A stretch of DNA of 48,084 nt from an uncultured Clostridia bacterium (GTDB taxonomy: Bacteria; Bacillota; Clostridia; Oscillospirales; Oscillospiraceae), in NCBI GenBank assembly GCA_946628965.1, contig CAMOXI010000007.1:1-48084 (forward strand). The letters run 5' to 3'. The notes under the pieces were generated by a model that was not told the origin of the DNA, made no database searches, and saw only the letters and a program-made list of their open reading frames with translations. The position numbers and the translations under genes were made by a program. Numbering within the stretch: the first letter of the stretch is position 1; every line of letters starts with the position of its first letter. Shown in pieces: positions 18,655-25,643 of the stretch.

Positions 18655-20190
18655 ATGAGTGCATCCACCGATAAGAAAATGCGGCAGGCCGCCCGTGCAG
18701 CCGGCACGGACAAGAAGCTGAACGCCGCTCAGGAAGCGGCGAAGAAGGCCGCCAAGAGCAAGCGGAACTGGACCATCGGCACGATCCTGGTCGTGCTGCT
18801 GATCGCGGCGATCCTGCTGCTCGACTCCGGCATCCTCTACAAGAGCACCACCGCGCTGAAGGTCGGGAACCACAACCTGTCCCCCGCCGAGCTCAACTAC
18901 TACTACGGCAATGAATACGTCAACATGGTCAACACCTACGGAAACTACGCCTCCGTCCTGGGGCTGGACACTTCCAACGGCGTCACCGGTCTGCGCAATC
19001 AGGCCTGCTCCATGCTGGAAGACGGCACCTGGCGTGACTACTTCCTGAACCTGGCCGAGCAGGACGCCGCCCAGGTCAAGGCGCTCACGGATTACGCCGC
19101 CGAGCAGGGCATCACCCTGACCGAGGAAGAGATCGCCAACGCCGAGTCCAGCTTTGAGGGCGTTGACGACTATGCCAAGGCCCAGGGCTACCGCAATGCC
19201 GACGCGCTCTTTGCCATGAACTACGGCAAGGGCGTGACGATGAAGATCGTCTCGCAGGCCACGCGCTACAGCGCTCTGGCAAGCAAGGCCTACAACCACG
19301 CGTCCGACAGCTTCACCTACACCGACGAGGAGCTGGAGCAGTACTACGCCGATCTCAATGGCGCCCAGGATCTGTATTCCTTCCTGGTCTATGACGTGAA
19401 GGGCGCTGTGGAAGAGGGCGCCGAAGCCGCCACCGAGACCGCGCTGATCGAGGCCAAGGCCACTGCCGACGCCATCTCCATGGCCTATCAGGACGGCGAC
19501 GATATTGAGGACATCACCGAGCGCTTCGAAGTCGCGGTGGAGTCCCAGACCGGCGAGCTGCCCACCAGCCGCAGCAACGTGGCCGGCAGCAGTCTGAACG
19601 CCGACTACAGCGCCTGGCTCCAGGGCAGCCGCGAGGCCGGCGACGTGACCGTGGTGCCCGATTCCGACGGCACCGGCACCTCCGTGGTCGTGTTCCTGTC
19701 CCACAACGACAACCACTACAAGACCGCCAACGTCCGCCACATCCTGGTCCGCGCCGAGATGGACGCCGACGGCAACTACACCGACGAGGCCAAGGCTGCT
19801 GCCAAGGCCAAGGCCGAAGAGATCCTGGCCGAGTATGAGGCCGGTGAGAAGACCGAGGAGCGCTTTGCCGCCCTGGCTGAGCAGTACTCCGAGGATACGG
19901 GCTCCAACACCAACGGCGGCCTGTACGAGAACGTGGCCATGGGCCAGATGGTCCCCGAGTTCGACGCCTTCTGCTTTGAGGGCCACAAGAGCGGCGACAC
20001 CGGCATCGTCTACGGCGAGAGCAGCGGCTATGCCGGCTACCACGTGATGTACTACGTGGGCGAGGGCGAGCTGTACAGCAACGTCATCGCCGAGAACGCC
20101 ATGCGCAGTGACGATGTCAGCGCCTGGATGACCGACCTGATGCTGCCCTACAACCCGACCGAGACCTTCTGGACCCGTATGGTCGGCTGA
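18655..20190 (+). CDS. Membrane-anchored peptidyl-prolyl isomerase (parvulin/PpiC, SurA/PrsA type)
   Basis: Extracytoplasmic foldase of 511 aa. A Lys/Ala-rich cytoplasmic start is followed by one transmembrane helix (about residues 41-60), a helical SurA-N-like chaperone domain (about 70-300) and a parvulin domain (about 360-470) with VRHILVRAEMDADG, a helical Lys/Glu/Ala insert, FAALAEQYSEDTGSNTNGGLY and GYAGYHVMYY. Unlike PrsA it has no lipobox. The ATG at 18655 has AAGGA upstream; the open frame upstream of it lacks a site. Own promoter and terminator. Confidence 0.88.
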   Translation: MSASTDKKMRQAARAAGTDKKLNAAQEAAKKAAKSKRNWTIGTILVVLLIAAILLLDSGILYKSTTALKVGNHNLSPAELNYYYGNEYVNMVNTYGNYASVLGLDTSNGVTGLRNQACSMLEDGTWRDYFLNLAEQDAAQVKALTDYAAEQGITLTEEEIANAESSFEGVDDYAKAQGYRNADALFAMNYGKGVTMKIVSQATRYSALASKAYNHASDSFTYTDEELEQYYADLNGAQDLYSFLVYDVKGAVEEGAEAATETALIEAKATADAISMAYQDGDDIEDITERFEVAVESQTGELPTSRSNVAGSSLNADYSAWLQGSREAGDVTVVPDSDGTGTSVVVFLSHNDNHYKTANVRHILVRAEMDADGNYTDEAKAAAKAKAEEILAEYEAGEKTEERFAALAEQYSEDTGSNTNGGLYENVAMGQMVPEFDAFCFEGHKSGDTGIVYGESSGYAGYHVMYYVGEGELYSNVIAENAMRSDDVSAWMTDLMLPYNPTETFWTRMVG

Positions 20191-20225
20191 TCCGCAAAAA
20201 CAATATAATCAACAATGAAATGAAC

Positions 20226-20251
20226 ACTCCCGGGAACTTTTTCCCGGGAGT
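20226..20251 (+). terminator. Terminator after the foldase gene
   Basis: ACTCCCGGGA/TCCCGGGAGT 10-bp stem with loop ACTTTT and three T after it. Confidence 0.75.
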
Positions 20252-20320
20252 TTCGTCTATGCTGTCGAAGGCAGGTGCTTTCCGCACCGAAAACGGAAAA
20301 CGACCATGGAGGATGAAACC

Positions 20321-21316
20321 ATGAAAAAGATTTGCTGTATTCTGCTTGCCGCCGTGCTGATGCTCTCGCTCTGCGCCTGCGGCTCGCAAAACGCGAAGGC
20401 CCCGCAGGCAGCGCCCGCCGCGACCGGTGCCTTTTATGCCGATACCACACCGACGGAGGCCTACGCCGAAGAGGCCGACTATGGCTTTGCCATGAACGCC
20501 TCGGGAGCCGCCGCCAAGGGTGAAAGCGGCGAGGTTCCGCAAGAAAACCCGGAGAAGATCATCTACTCCGCCAACGTCACCGTGGAGACCACGGATTTTG
20601 ACGGAAGCCTTGCCAAACTGGAGGAGCTGCTGCGCGACTGCGGCGGCTGGGTGGAGTCCAGCAGCATCAGCGGCGCAAATTTCTACCAGAAGTCCCGCGG
20701 CTATGCCGGCACCCGCAATGCGAGCTACACCCTGCGCATCCCCAGCGACCGCTTTGACGGGCTGATGAACAGTCTCTCCGGTCTGGGGAACGTCCCCTAC
20801 TCCCACACCTACACCGAGAACGTCAGCGCCCAGTACTACGACACCGAGGCCCACCTGAAGGCCTACCAGACCCAGGAGACCCGACTTCTCGAGATGATGG
20901 AGAAGGCCGAAACCGTGGAGGACATCGTGATCCTGGAGGACCGGCTCACCGAGCTGCGGTGGCGGATCGAGAGCCTGCAGACCAGCCTCAACAGCTGGGA
21001 CCGCCGCGTCAGCTACAGCACCGTGAACCTGGAGCTGCAGGAGGTGCAGGAGTATACGCCGGAGCCGGAAAAGAAGCTCAGCTACGGCCAGCGCCTCTGG
21101 CACAGCCTGAAGGAGGGCCTCACAGGCGTGGCGGAGTTCTTTGAAGAGCTGCTGGTCTGGCTGGTCGGCGCGCTGCCCGCGCTGCTGGTCCTGGCCGTTC
21201 TGGTACTGCTGCTGCGTCTGCCGGTGAAGAAGGCCATCGCCCGCCGAAAGGAAAAGAAGGCGGCAAAGAAAGCCGCCAAAGCGGAAGCGGCAACGAACGA
21301 GGGCCAAAAGGAATAA
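20321..21316 (+). CDS. DUF4349 lipoprotein
   Basis: 331-aa predicted lipoprotein. The signal MKKICCILLAAVLMLSLCACGS carries a lipobox-type LCAC around residue 18. After a low-complexity Ala/Pro linker comes the DUF4349 domain (about residues 80-250: IIYSANVTVETTDFD, LRIPSDRFDGLMNSL, YDTEAHLKAYQTQETRLLEMM, and a long coiled-coil hairpin RIESLQTSLNSW). A C-terminal transmembrane helix (about 275-300) and a Lys/Ala-rich tail follow. DUF4349 proteins are common in Firmicutes, function unknown. I use the ATG at 20321 because GGAGG (20308-20312) precedes it; an ATG at 20306 overlaps the site. Confidence 0.85.
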   Translation: MKKICCILLAAVLMLSLCACGSQNAKAPQAAPAATGAFYADTTPTEAYAEEADYGFAMNASGAAAKGESGEVPQENPEKIIYSANVTVETTDFDGSLAKLEELLRDCGGWVESSSISGANFYQKSRGYAGTRNASYTLRIPSDRFDGLMNSLSGLGNVPYSHTYTENVSAQYYDTEAHLKAYQTQETRLLEMMEKAETVEDIVILEDRLTELRWRIESLQTSLNSWDRRVSYSTVNLELQEVQEYTPEPEKKLSYGQRLWHSLKEGLTGVAEFFEELLVWLVGALPALLVLAVLVLLLRLPVKKAIARRKEKKAAKKAAKAEAATNEGQKE

Positions 21317-21319
21317 ACG

Positions 21320-21347
21320 AAAAGGACGCGGAGAACCGCGTCCTTTT
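21320..21347. terminator. Terminator after the DUF4349 gene
   Basis: AAAAGGACGCGG/CCGCGTCCTTTT, 12-bp stem, loop AGAA, T4 tail. Symmetric enough to serve also the small minus-strand gene that ends at 21376. Confidence 0.88.
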
Positions 21348-21375
21348 CATAATATATTCAGTTGTGTCTCTCAGA

Positions 21376-21516
21376 TCATTCCTCTTCGACAGCCTGCTGA
21401 TACAGATGCATCATGGTCAGGCTCTCGGGATAGCGGGAATTGGCGGCAGCGTAGAGGAGCATGCCCTCACGGAAATGCTGGCGCAGGGACTGAGAAAAAG
21501 TCTTGTTGTTCTTCAT
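21376..21516 (-). CDS. Small protein of unknown function (46 aa)
   Basis: ATG at 21516 opens MKNNKTFSQS... to a Glu-rich end (QQAVEEE). Mostly helical and charged, no signal peptide or transmembrane part, no cysteine. A strong promoter lies 130 bases upstream, which supports a real transcript. The ribosome site (AAAGGAA) is somewhat far from the ATG. I do not recognise a family. Confidence 0.6.
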   Translation of the reverse strand: MKNNKTFSQSLRQHFREGMLLYAAANSRYPESLTMMHLYQQAVEEE

Positions 21517-21642
21517 AATGGGTCTTGATTCCTTTCCCGACAGATGTGATCCCCGGCCCTTTGCCGGTTCTTCACCGGGTACCCGCCTGCGGCCCGGCTT
21601 GGGATTTTGGGCCGGCGTGTTGTACCCCTGTCGTTGCCCCGT

Positions 21643-21687
21643 ATTATACTCATTGCACAAAAAGAGTCAAGAGAAATTGTGCACAAT
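21643..21687 (-). promoter_or_regulatory. Promoter with upstream palindrome
   Basis: TTGACT (21670-21665) and TATAAT (21648-21643), spacer 16. Just upstream is a perfect 12-bp palindrome ATTGTGCACAAT (21676-21687); the half-site TTGCACAA recurs in the spacer (21653-21660), and TTGTGCAA once more at 21806-21813. This looks like a repressor or activator site. The 127-base leader down to the small gene holds no structure I recognise. Confidence 0.75.
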
Positions 21688-21724
21688 AACAAATGCTTAA
21701 ATCCTTTCTTCCTGCTCTCGCACG

Positions 21725-21808
21725 CCGCTTTCCGTAGATGCGGAAAGCGGTCATACGCAGTCAAAAAGTCCGTTCTCCGGCTTTTCATCCCCGGAAAACG
21801 GACTTTTT
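21725..21808 (-). terminator. tdk terminator and adjacent hairpin
   Basis: A stem AAAAAGTCCGTT/AACGGACTTTTT (21763-21808) with T5 on the minus strand ends the tdk transcript. Next to it is a 10-bp perfect hairpin CCGCTTTCCG/CGGAAAGCGG (21725-21750). Confidence 0.85.
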
Positions 21809-21828
21809 GTGCAATTCGAACTGATATA

Positions 21829-22419
21829 TCAGTTGCCCGCAGCCCCGTTCTGCTCCCGGATGCGGCGCATCCAGCACTGGTGACACATGGCCACATAGCT
21901 GTCGTTGCCGCCCAGCATCACCTGGCTGCCCTCGGTGACGATGCGGCCCTCGCCGTCGATGCGGGCGTTGACCGTGGCCTTCCGGCCGCAGCTGCAGACC
22001 GTCTTGATCTCGGTCAGGGAATCGGCCAGCTCCATGAGCCGCCGGGCGCCCGGGAAGAAGTGGGTCAGAAAGTCCGTGCGCAGGCCGAAGCACAGCACCG
22101 GCAGATCTTCCTCGTCCACCAGCTCGCGCAGCTGATCGATCTGCTCCGGGGTGAAGAACTGGGCCTCGTCGGCGATGATCACATGGTGCCGGCCGGCCGC
22201 GTGATAGGCCTCCACGATGTTCTCCTCCGGCGTGATGATGCGGGCGTGGGCCTCCAGACCGATGCGGCTGCGGATCAGGTCCGCGCCGTCGCGGGTGTCC
22301 ACGCTGGGCTTGATGAGCCAGACGGACATGTCCCGCTCCTCGTAATTGAACTTGGTGATCAGCGCCTGGGCCGACTTGCTGGAGCCCATGGCCCCGTATT
22401 TGAAATATAGCTTTGCCAT
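21829..22419 (-). CDS. tdk: Thymidine kinase (type II)
   Basis: 196 aa; phosphorylates thymidine/deoxyuridine with ATP. YGAMGSSKSAQAL is the nucleotide loop (variant of GxMxSGKS, with Ser in place of the usual Gly), IIADEAQFF the catalytic Glu motif, FGLRTDF the substrate motif, and CSCG...CHQC the four-cysteine-type zinc lasso. AAGGAG lies nine bases before the ATG. It follows udk by 44 bases that carry a palindromic repeat, so udk-tdk are likely cotranscribed. Confidence 0.95.
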   Translation of the reverse strand: MAKLYFKYGAMGSSKSAQALITKFNYEERDMSVWLIKPSVDTRDGADLIRSRIGLEAHARIITPEENIVEAYHAAGRHHVIIADEAQFFTPEQIDQLRELVDEEDLPVLCFGLRTDFLTHFFPGARRLMELADSLTEIKTVCSCGRKATVNARIDGEGRIVTEGSQVMLGGNDSYVAMCHQCWMRRIREQNGAAGN

Positions 22420-22438
22420 TTTCCTGCGTCTCCTTGTC

Positions 22439-22465
22439 GCGGGCGATTCGTGAATCGCCCCTACT
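22439..22465. repeat. REP-like palindrome between udk and tdk
   Basis: GGGCGATTC/GAATCGCCC (22441-22449 with 22452-22460) next to CTAC; on the minus strand it reads GTAGGGGCGATTC. I recall this GTAGGGGCG...CGCCC form as a common intergenic repeat of Ruminococcaceae-type genomes. A partial look-alike (GTAGGGGTCGATAAATCGA) starts at 4192. Confidence 0.65.
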
Positions 22466-23084
22466 AGTTCTGCGTCAGATGGGCGCGGACGCGCTCGATG
22501 ACCATCTCCAGCGCCACCTTGTTCTGCCCGCCCTCGGGGATGATCACGTCGGCCCGGCGCTTGCTGGGCTCCACAAACTGCTCGTGCATGGGCTTGACTG
22601 TGGTCAGATACTGGTCGATTACGCTCTCCAGGCTGCGGCCGCGGTCCCGCACGTCGCGCACGATGCGGCGCAGGATGCGCACGTCGGCGTCCGTGTCCAC
22701 ATAGATCTTGATGTCCATCTCACGGCAGAGCTCCCGGCTCTCGTAGATCAGGATGCCCTCCACCACGATGACCCGGGTGGGCCGGATCGTGACGGTCTTG
22801 TCCGTGCGGTCGTGGATCGAGTAGTCATAGACCGGGCACTGGATGGCCTTGCCGCGCTTGAGCTCCTTAAGATCGCGGATCAGCATGTCCGTATCGAAGG
22901 CGTTCGGGTGGTCGTAGTTGAGCTTCGCGCGCTCCTCATAGGGCATATCGTGGTGCGCCTTGTAGTAATTGTCGTGGTGGATGACCGAGACGTCTGGCCC
23001 GAAGCACTCGATCAGCTTGCGGGTGATGGTGGTTTTGCCGCTGCCGGTGCCGCCAGCGATGCCGATGACCATAATATCGCTCAT
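22464..23084 (-). CDS. udk: Uridine/cytidine kinase
   Basis: 206 aa; phosphorylates uridine and cytidine with ATP or GTP. The P-loop GIAGGTGSGKTTIT is at the N-terminus; HDNYYKAHHDMPYEERAKLNYDHPNAFD holds the substrate-binding residues, VIVVEGILIYE and KIYVDTDADVRILRRIVRD are family motifs. GGAGGGG lies five bases upstream. Divergent from deoD with interlocked promoters. Together with tdk and deoD it forms a salvage block. Confidence 0.95.
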   Translation of the reverse strand: MSDIMVIGIAGGTGSGKTTITRKLIECFGPDVSVIHHDNYYKAHHDMPYEERAKLNYDHPNAFDTDMLIRDLKELKRGKAIQCPVYDYSIHDRTDKTVTIRPTRVIVVEGILIYESRELCREMDIKIYVDTDADVRILRRIVRDVRDRGRSLESVIDQYLTTVKPMHEQFVEPSKRRADVIIPEGGQNKVALEMVIERVRAHLTQN

Positions 23085-23087
23085 AAT

Positions 23088-23130
23088 AACCCCTCCGCCC
23101 CTCCGGGCACCTCCCTTTCAGGGGAGGCAA
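23088..23130. repeat. CTCC/GGAGG-rich intergenic repeat in the udk leader
   Basis: AACCCCTCCGCCC...CACCTCCCTTTCAGGGGAGGCA forms a short hairpin (CCTCCC/GGGGAGG). I recall near-identical sequences scattered between genes in related gut Firmicutes. It makes up most of the udk 5' leader and includes the ribosome site, so it may affect udk translation. Confidence 0.5.
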
Positions 23131-23148
23131 TCCTATCTCTTATCTGCT

Positions 23149-23207
23149 ATCATACCATAAGGTTTCCGCCGTTTCAATTTGACTTTTCACTTTTTCTTGT
23201 CTATACT
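23149..23207. promoter_or_regulatory. Back-to-back promoters for udk and deoD
   Basis: Minus strand: TTGAAA (23177-23172), TATGAT (23154-23149), spacer 17, for udk. Plus strand: TTGACT (23179-23184), TATACT (23202-23207), spacer 17, for deoD. The two -35 boxes are one base apart, so polymerases compete or a single regulator could control both. Confidence 0.85.
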
Positions 23208-23239
23208 CAAGGCAAGAACAGAATAAGGAGGCAATCTCT

Positions 23240-23974
23240 ATGATCCCCACTCCCCATATCAACGCGAAGAAAGAGGACATCGCAAAAACTGTCCTCATGC
23301 CCGGCGACCCGCTGCGGGCCAAGTTCATCGCCGAGACCTTTCTGACCGATCCGCGCCTCGTGAACAATGTGCGCGGCGTGCAGGGTCACACCGGCACCTG
23401 GAAGGCCGTTCCCGTGACGGTGATGGCCTCCGGCATGGGCATTCCCTCCATCGGCATCTACAGCTGGGAGCTCTTCAACTTCTATGACGTGGACAACATC
23501 ATCCGCATCGGCTCCGCCGGCGCGCTGCAGGACGATCTGAAGCTGCGCGACGTGGTGGCCGGGCAGGGCGCCTGCACCAACTCCAACTACGTCAAGAGCT
23601 TCGGCCTGGGCGACACCGCCACCTTCGCCCCCATTGCGGACTTCACGCTGCTCTCCAAGGCCGTGGAGGCCGCGAAGGAGCACGGCGTCAACATGCGCGT
23701 GGGCAATCTGCTGGCCTCGGACACCTTCTACGCGGCCGCCGGCACCGGGAAGAACGACGAGTGGAAGCGCATGGGCGTGCTGGCCGTGGAGATGGAATCC
23801 GCCGCCCTGTACGCGAACGCCGCCTACGCCGGCAAGCGCGGGCTCTGCATCTGCACCATTTCCGACCACATCTACCGCCCGGAGGACAACCTCTCCGCCG
23901 AGGAGCGCCAGAACTCTTTCACGCAAATGATGGAAATTGCGCTTGACACTGCGGTCAAAATGGCAGCTCTATAA
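23240..23974 (+). CDS. deoD: Purine nucleoside phosphorylase, DeoD type
   Basis: Hexameric-type PNP, 244 aa; phosphorolysis of purine (deoxy)nucleosides to base and (deoxy)ribose 1-phosphate. MPGDPLRAKFIAETFL is the phosphate-binding start, GMGIPSIGIYSWELF and RIGSAGALQDDLKLRDVV follow, and VLAVEMESAALY has the ribose-binding Met-Glu. AAGGAGG before the ATG. The last 14 codons (from 23930) occur again, 78% identical at DNA level, at 24081-24125 downstream. Confidence 0.95.
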   Translation: MIPTPHINAKKEDIAKTVLMPGDPLRAKFIAETFLTDPRLVNNVRGVQGHTGTWKAVPVTVMASGMGIPSIGIYSWELFNFYDVDNIIRIGSAGALQDDLKLRDVVAGQGACTNSNYVKSFGLGDTATFAPIADFTLLSKAVEAAKEHGVNMRVGNLLASDTFYAAAGTGKNDEWKRMGVLAVEMESAALYANAAYAGKRGLCICTISDHIYRPEDNLSAEERQNSFTQMMEIALDTAVKMAAL

Positions 23975-24073
23975 CAAATTCAAAGCCTGTGGCTTTGAAT
24001 TTGAAAGGAAGAAAAGCGTCGGCGGTCATGCTGACAGTCCCCCGGGCTGGCAGCTGACCTCTCGGCGCTTTTC
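23975..24073. repeat. Two hairpins between the duplicated deoD ends
   Basis: A 13-bp perfect hairpin (23975-23987 with 23991-24003, loop TGT) begins directly after the deoD stop. A larger imperfect fold-back with outer arms GAAAAGCG/CGCTTTTC (24011-24018 with 24066-24073) follows. No T tract, so not a standard terminator. Confidence 0.8.
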
Positions 24074-24080
24074 TGACGCG

Positions 24081-24125
24081 ATGGAAATCGCTCTTGATAC
24101 TGCCGTGAAGATGGCACAGCTTTAA
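24081..24125 (+). pseudogene. Second, diverged copy of the deoD 3' end
   Basis: Codes for MEIALDTAVKMAQL then stop, against MEIALDTAVKMAAL in deoD. Of 45 bases 35 match; all codon differences but one are silent. It has no start region or promoter and cannot work alone. It is either the displaced original end of deoD or an imported one. Confidence 0.8.
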
Positions 24126-24232
24126 GCGCCGAGCGCTGAGTGCCGAGCGCCTAGTGCCTAGCGATTAGGGGAAAGAACGCCGTCTCCTAGGCGCTATCTC
24201 CTCGGCGCTATCTCCTCGGCGCTAGGCGCTGT
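24126..24232. repeat. Second heptanucleotide repeat array, fold-back type
   Basis: Starts at the base after the TAA of the deoD-tail copy. Left half: GCGCCGA, GCGCTGA, GTGCCGA, GCGCCTA, GTGCCTA, GCGATTA. After a 16-base spacer the right half reads CTCCTAG, GCGCTAT, CTCCTCG, GCGCTAT, CTCCTCG, GCGCTAG, GCGCTGT. The halves are partly complementary (GCGCC.. with GGCGC..). Same seven-base period and the same G-Y-G-N-N-N-A form as the array at 18329. Bases 24233-24290 show nothing further. Confidence 0.85.
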
Positions 24233-24290
24233 CTATTGTTAACATAAGAAATTATAAGAGTTGCACAGCCCCTTTTCGATCACATAGCGC

Positions 24291-24320
24291 TTGATTTGTC
24301 ACGCTTTGACATGCTATAAT
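24291..24320 (+). promoter_or_regulatory. Promoter of the nucleoside-binding protein gene
   Basis: TTGATT (24291-24296), TATAAT (24315-24320), spacer 18, with an extended -10 TG. TGTCA/TGACA half-sites overlap the spacer and could be an operator. Leader about 55 bases. Confidence 0.75.
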
Positions 24321-24379
24321 GCATTTGTAATGGACAAGGATAACACGTCCTGAAAAAAATTTTTTTATGGAGGAAACAC

Positions 24380-25495
24380 ATGAAAAAGATTCTTGCTCTC
24401 GCTCTGGTTCTTTGCATGGTCTTCGCTCTGTGCGCCACCAGCGCCTCTGCCGAAAGCGATGTCAAAGTCGCGATGATCACCGACTACGGCGATATCACCG
24501 ACCAGTCCTTCAACCAGACCACCTACGAAGCCTGCAAGGCCTTCTGTGAGGAGAACGGCGTGGACTTCACCTACTACAAGCCCGCTTCCGACTCTGACGA
24601 GGACCGCGTCTCCATGATCGAGAAGGCCATCGACGACGGCTTCTCCGTCATCGTGATGCCCGGCTTCGCTTTCGCCCCCGCCATCGCCGCCACCGTTGAG
24701 GATTACGACGATGTCACCTTCATCGCGCTGGACGTCTCCGAGTTTGACCTGACCTCCGCCGGTCTGGAAGAGCTGCCCGCCAACCTCTACTCCGCTGTCT
24801 ACCAGGAAGAGCTCTGCGGCTACATGGCCGGCTACGCTGCCGTGAAGCTGGGCTACACCAAGCTGGGCTTCCTGGGCGGCATGGCTGTTCCCGCTGTTGT
24901 CCGCTACGGCTATGGCTTCGTGCAGGGCGCTGATGCTGCCGCTGTCGAGCTGGAGCTGAAGGACGTTGAGATCAAGTACGCTTACGGCAACCAGTTCTAC
25001 GGCGACGCTGACATCACCGCTGCCATGGATACCTGGTATGCCGACGGCACCGAGGTCGTCTTCGCCTGCGGCGGCGGTATCTACACCTCCGCTGTTGACG
25101 CTGCCAAGAAGGTCGACGGCAAGGTCATCGGCGTCGACGTTGACCAGGCCGGCGTTATCCAGACCTATGCCGAGGCTGAGGACACTTCCATGACCATTAC
25201 CTCTGCCATGAAGGGTCTGGCCGCCACCGTCAACACCGAGCTGACTGCCGTTCTGGACGGCTCCTTCGAGGGCGGCAAGGTCGAGAACCTGGGTCTCGTG
25301 TCTGAGGTTCCCGAAGAGAACTACGTGCAGCTGGCCGGCTCCACCCAGTTCTCCGACGACTTCACCGTTGAGGACTACACCGCTCTGGTCGGTGCCATGC
25401 TGAAGGGCGAGATCGTTGTCAACAACGACACCACCATCGCCGCTGCCGACAACGCCACCGTCGTGACCGTGAACGATCTGGGCAACATCAAGTAA
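24380..25495 (+). CDS. BMP-family substrate-binding protein of a nucleoside ABC importer
   Basis: 371 aa exported protein. Signal peptide MKKILALALVLCMVFALCATSASA with a likely cut after SASA; the Cys at 18 is not in a good lipobox, so lipidation is uncertain. Mature part begins DVKVAMITDYGDITDQSFNQ, the BMP/PnrA/TmpC pattern that in the family binds purine or other nucleosides (Asp and Phe contact the ribose and base). Later MEKAIDDGFSVIVMPGF, GYMAGYAAVKLGYTKLGFLGG and VIGVDVDQAG are typical. Codon use is strongly biased, as in highly expressed genes. A terminator separates it from the ATPase gene, which would let it be made in excess. GGAGG before the ATG. Confidence 0.9.
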   Translation: MKKILALALVLCMVFALCATSASAESDVKVAMITDYGDITDQSFNQTTYEACKAFCEENGVDFTYYKPASDSDEDRVSMIEKAIDDGFSVIVMPGFAFAPAIAATVEDYDDVTFIALDVSEFDLTSAGLEELPANLYSAVYQEELCGYMAGYAAVKLGYTKLGFLGGMAVPAVVRYGYGFVQGADAAAVELELKDVEIKYAYGNQFYGDADITAAMDTWYADGTEVVFACGGGIYTSAVDAAKKVDGKVIGVDVDQAGVIQTYAEAEDTSMTITSAMKGLAATVNTELTAVLDGSFEGGKVENLGLVSEVPEENYVQLAGSTQFSDDFTVEDYTALVGAMLKGEIVVNNDTTIAAADNATVVTVNDLGNIK

Positions 25496-25510
25496 TTCCC
25501 CTCAAAATGC

Positions 25511-25544
25511 AAAGAGGACAGGCGCAAAGCCTGTCCTCTTTTTC
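25511..25544 (+). terminator. Terminator between binding protein and ATPase genes
   Basis: 13-bp perfect stem AAAGAGGACAGGC/GCCTGTCCTCTTT, loop GCAAA, T5. Partial read-through or a weak promoter at 25567-25596 (TTTACA, 18, TATTAT) would supply the ATPase and permeases. Confidence 0.88.
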
Positions 25545-25643
25545 TATCGACAGAATCCATTTCAACTTTACAACCCCACCCCTTTTGTAGTATTATAAAT
25601 TATAGAGTTTCGTCAAGAAAACGGAAGAGGGAGGTAGATACGC

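Noticed and set aside
23937-24125. Independent 62-codon gene after deoD
   Set aside because: Overlaps the deoD end in another frame and only its last codons make sense, as a copy of the deoD tail.
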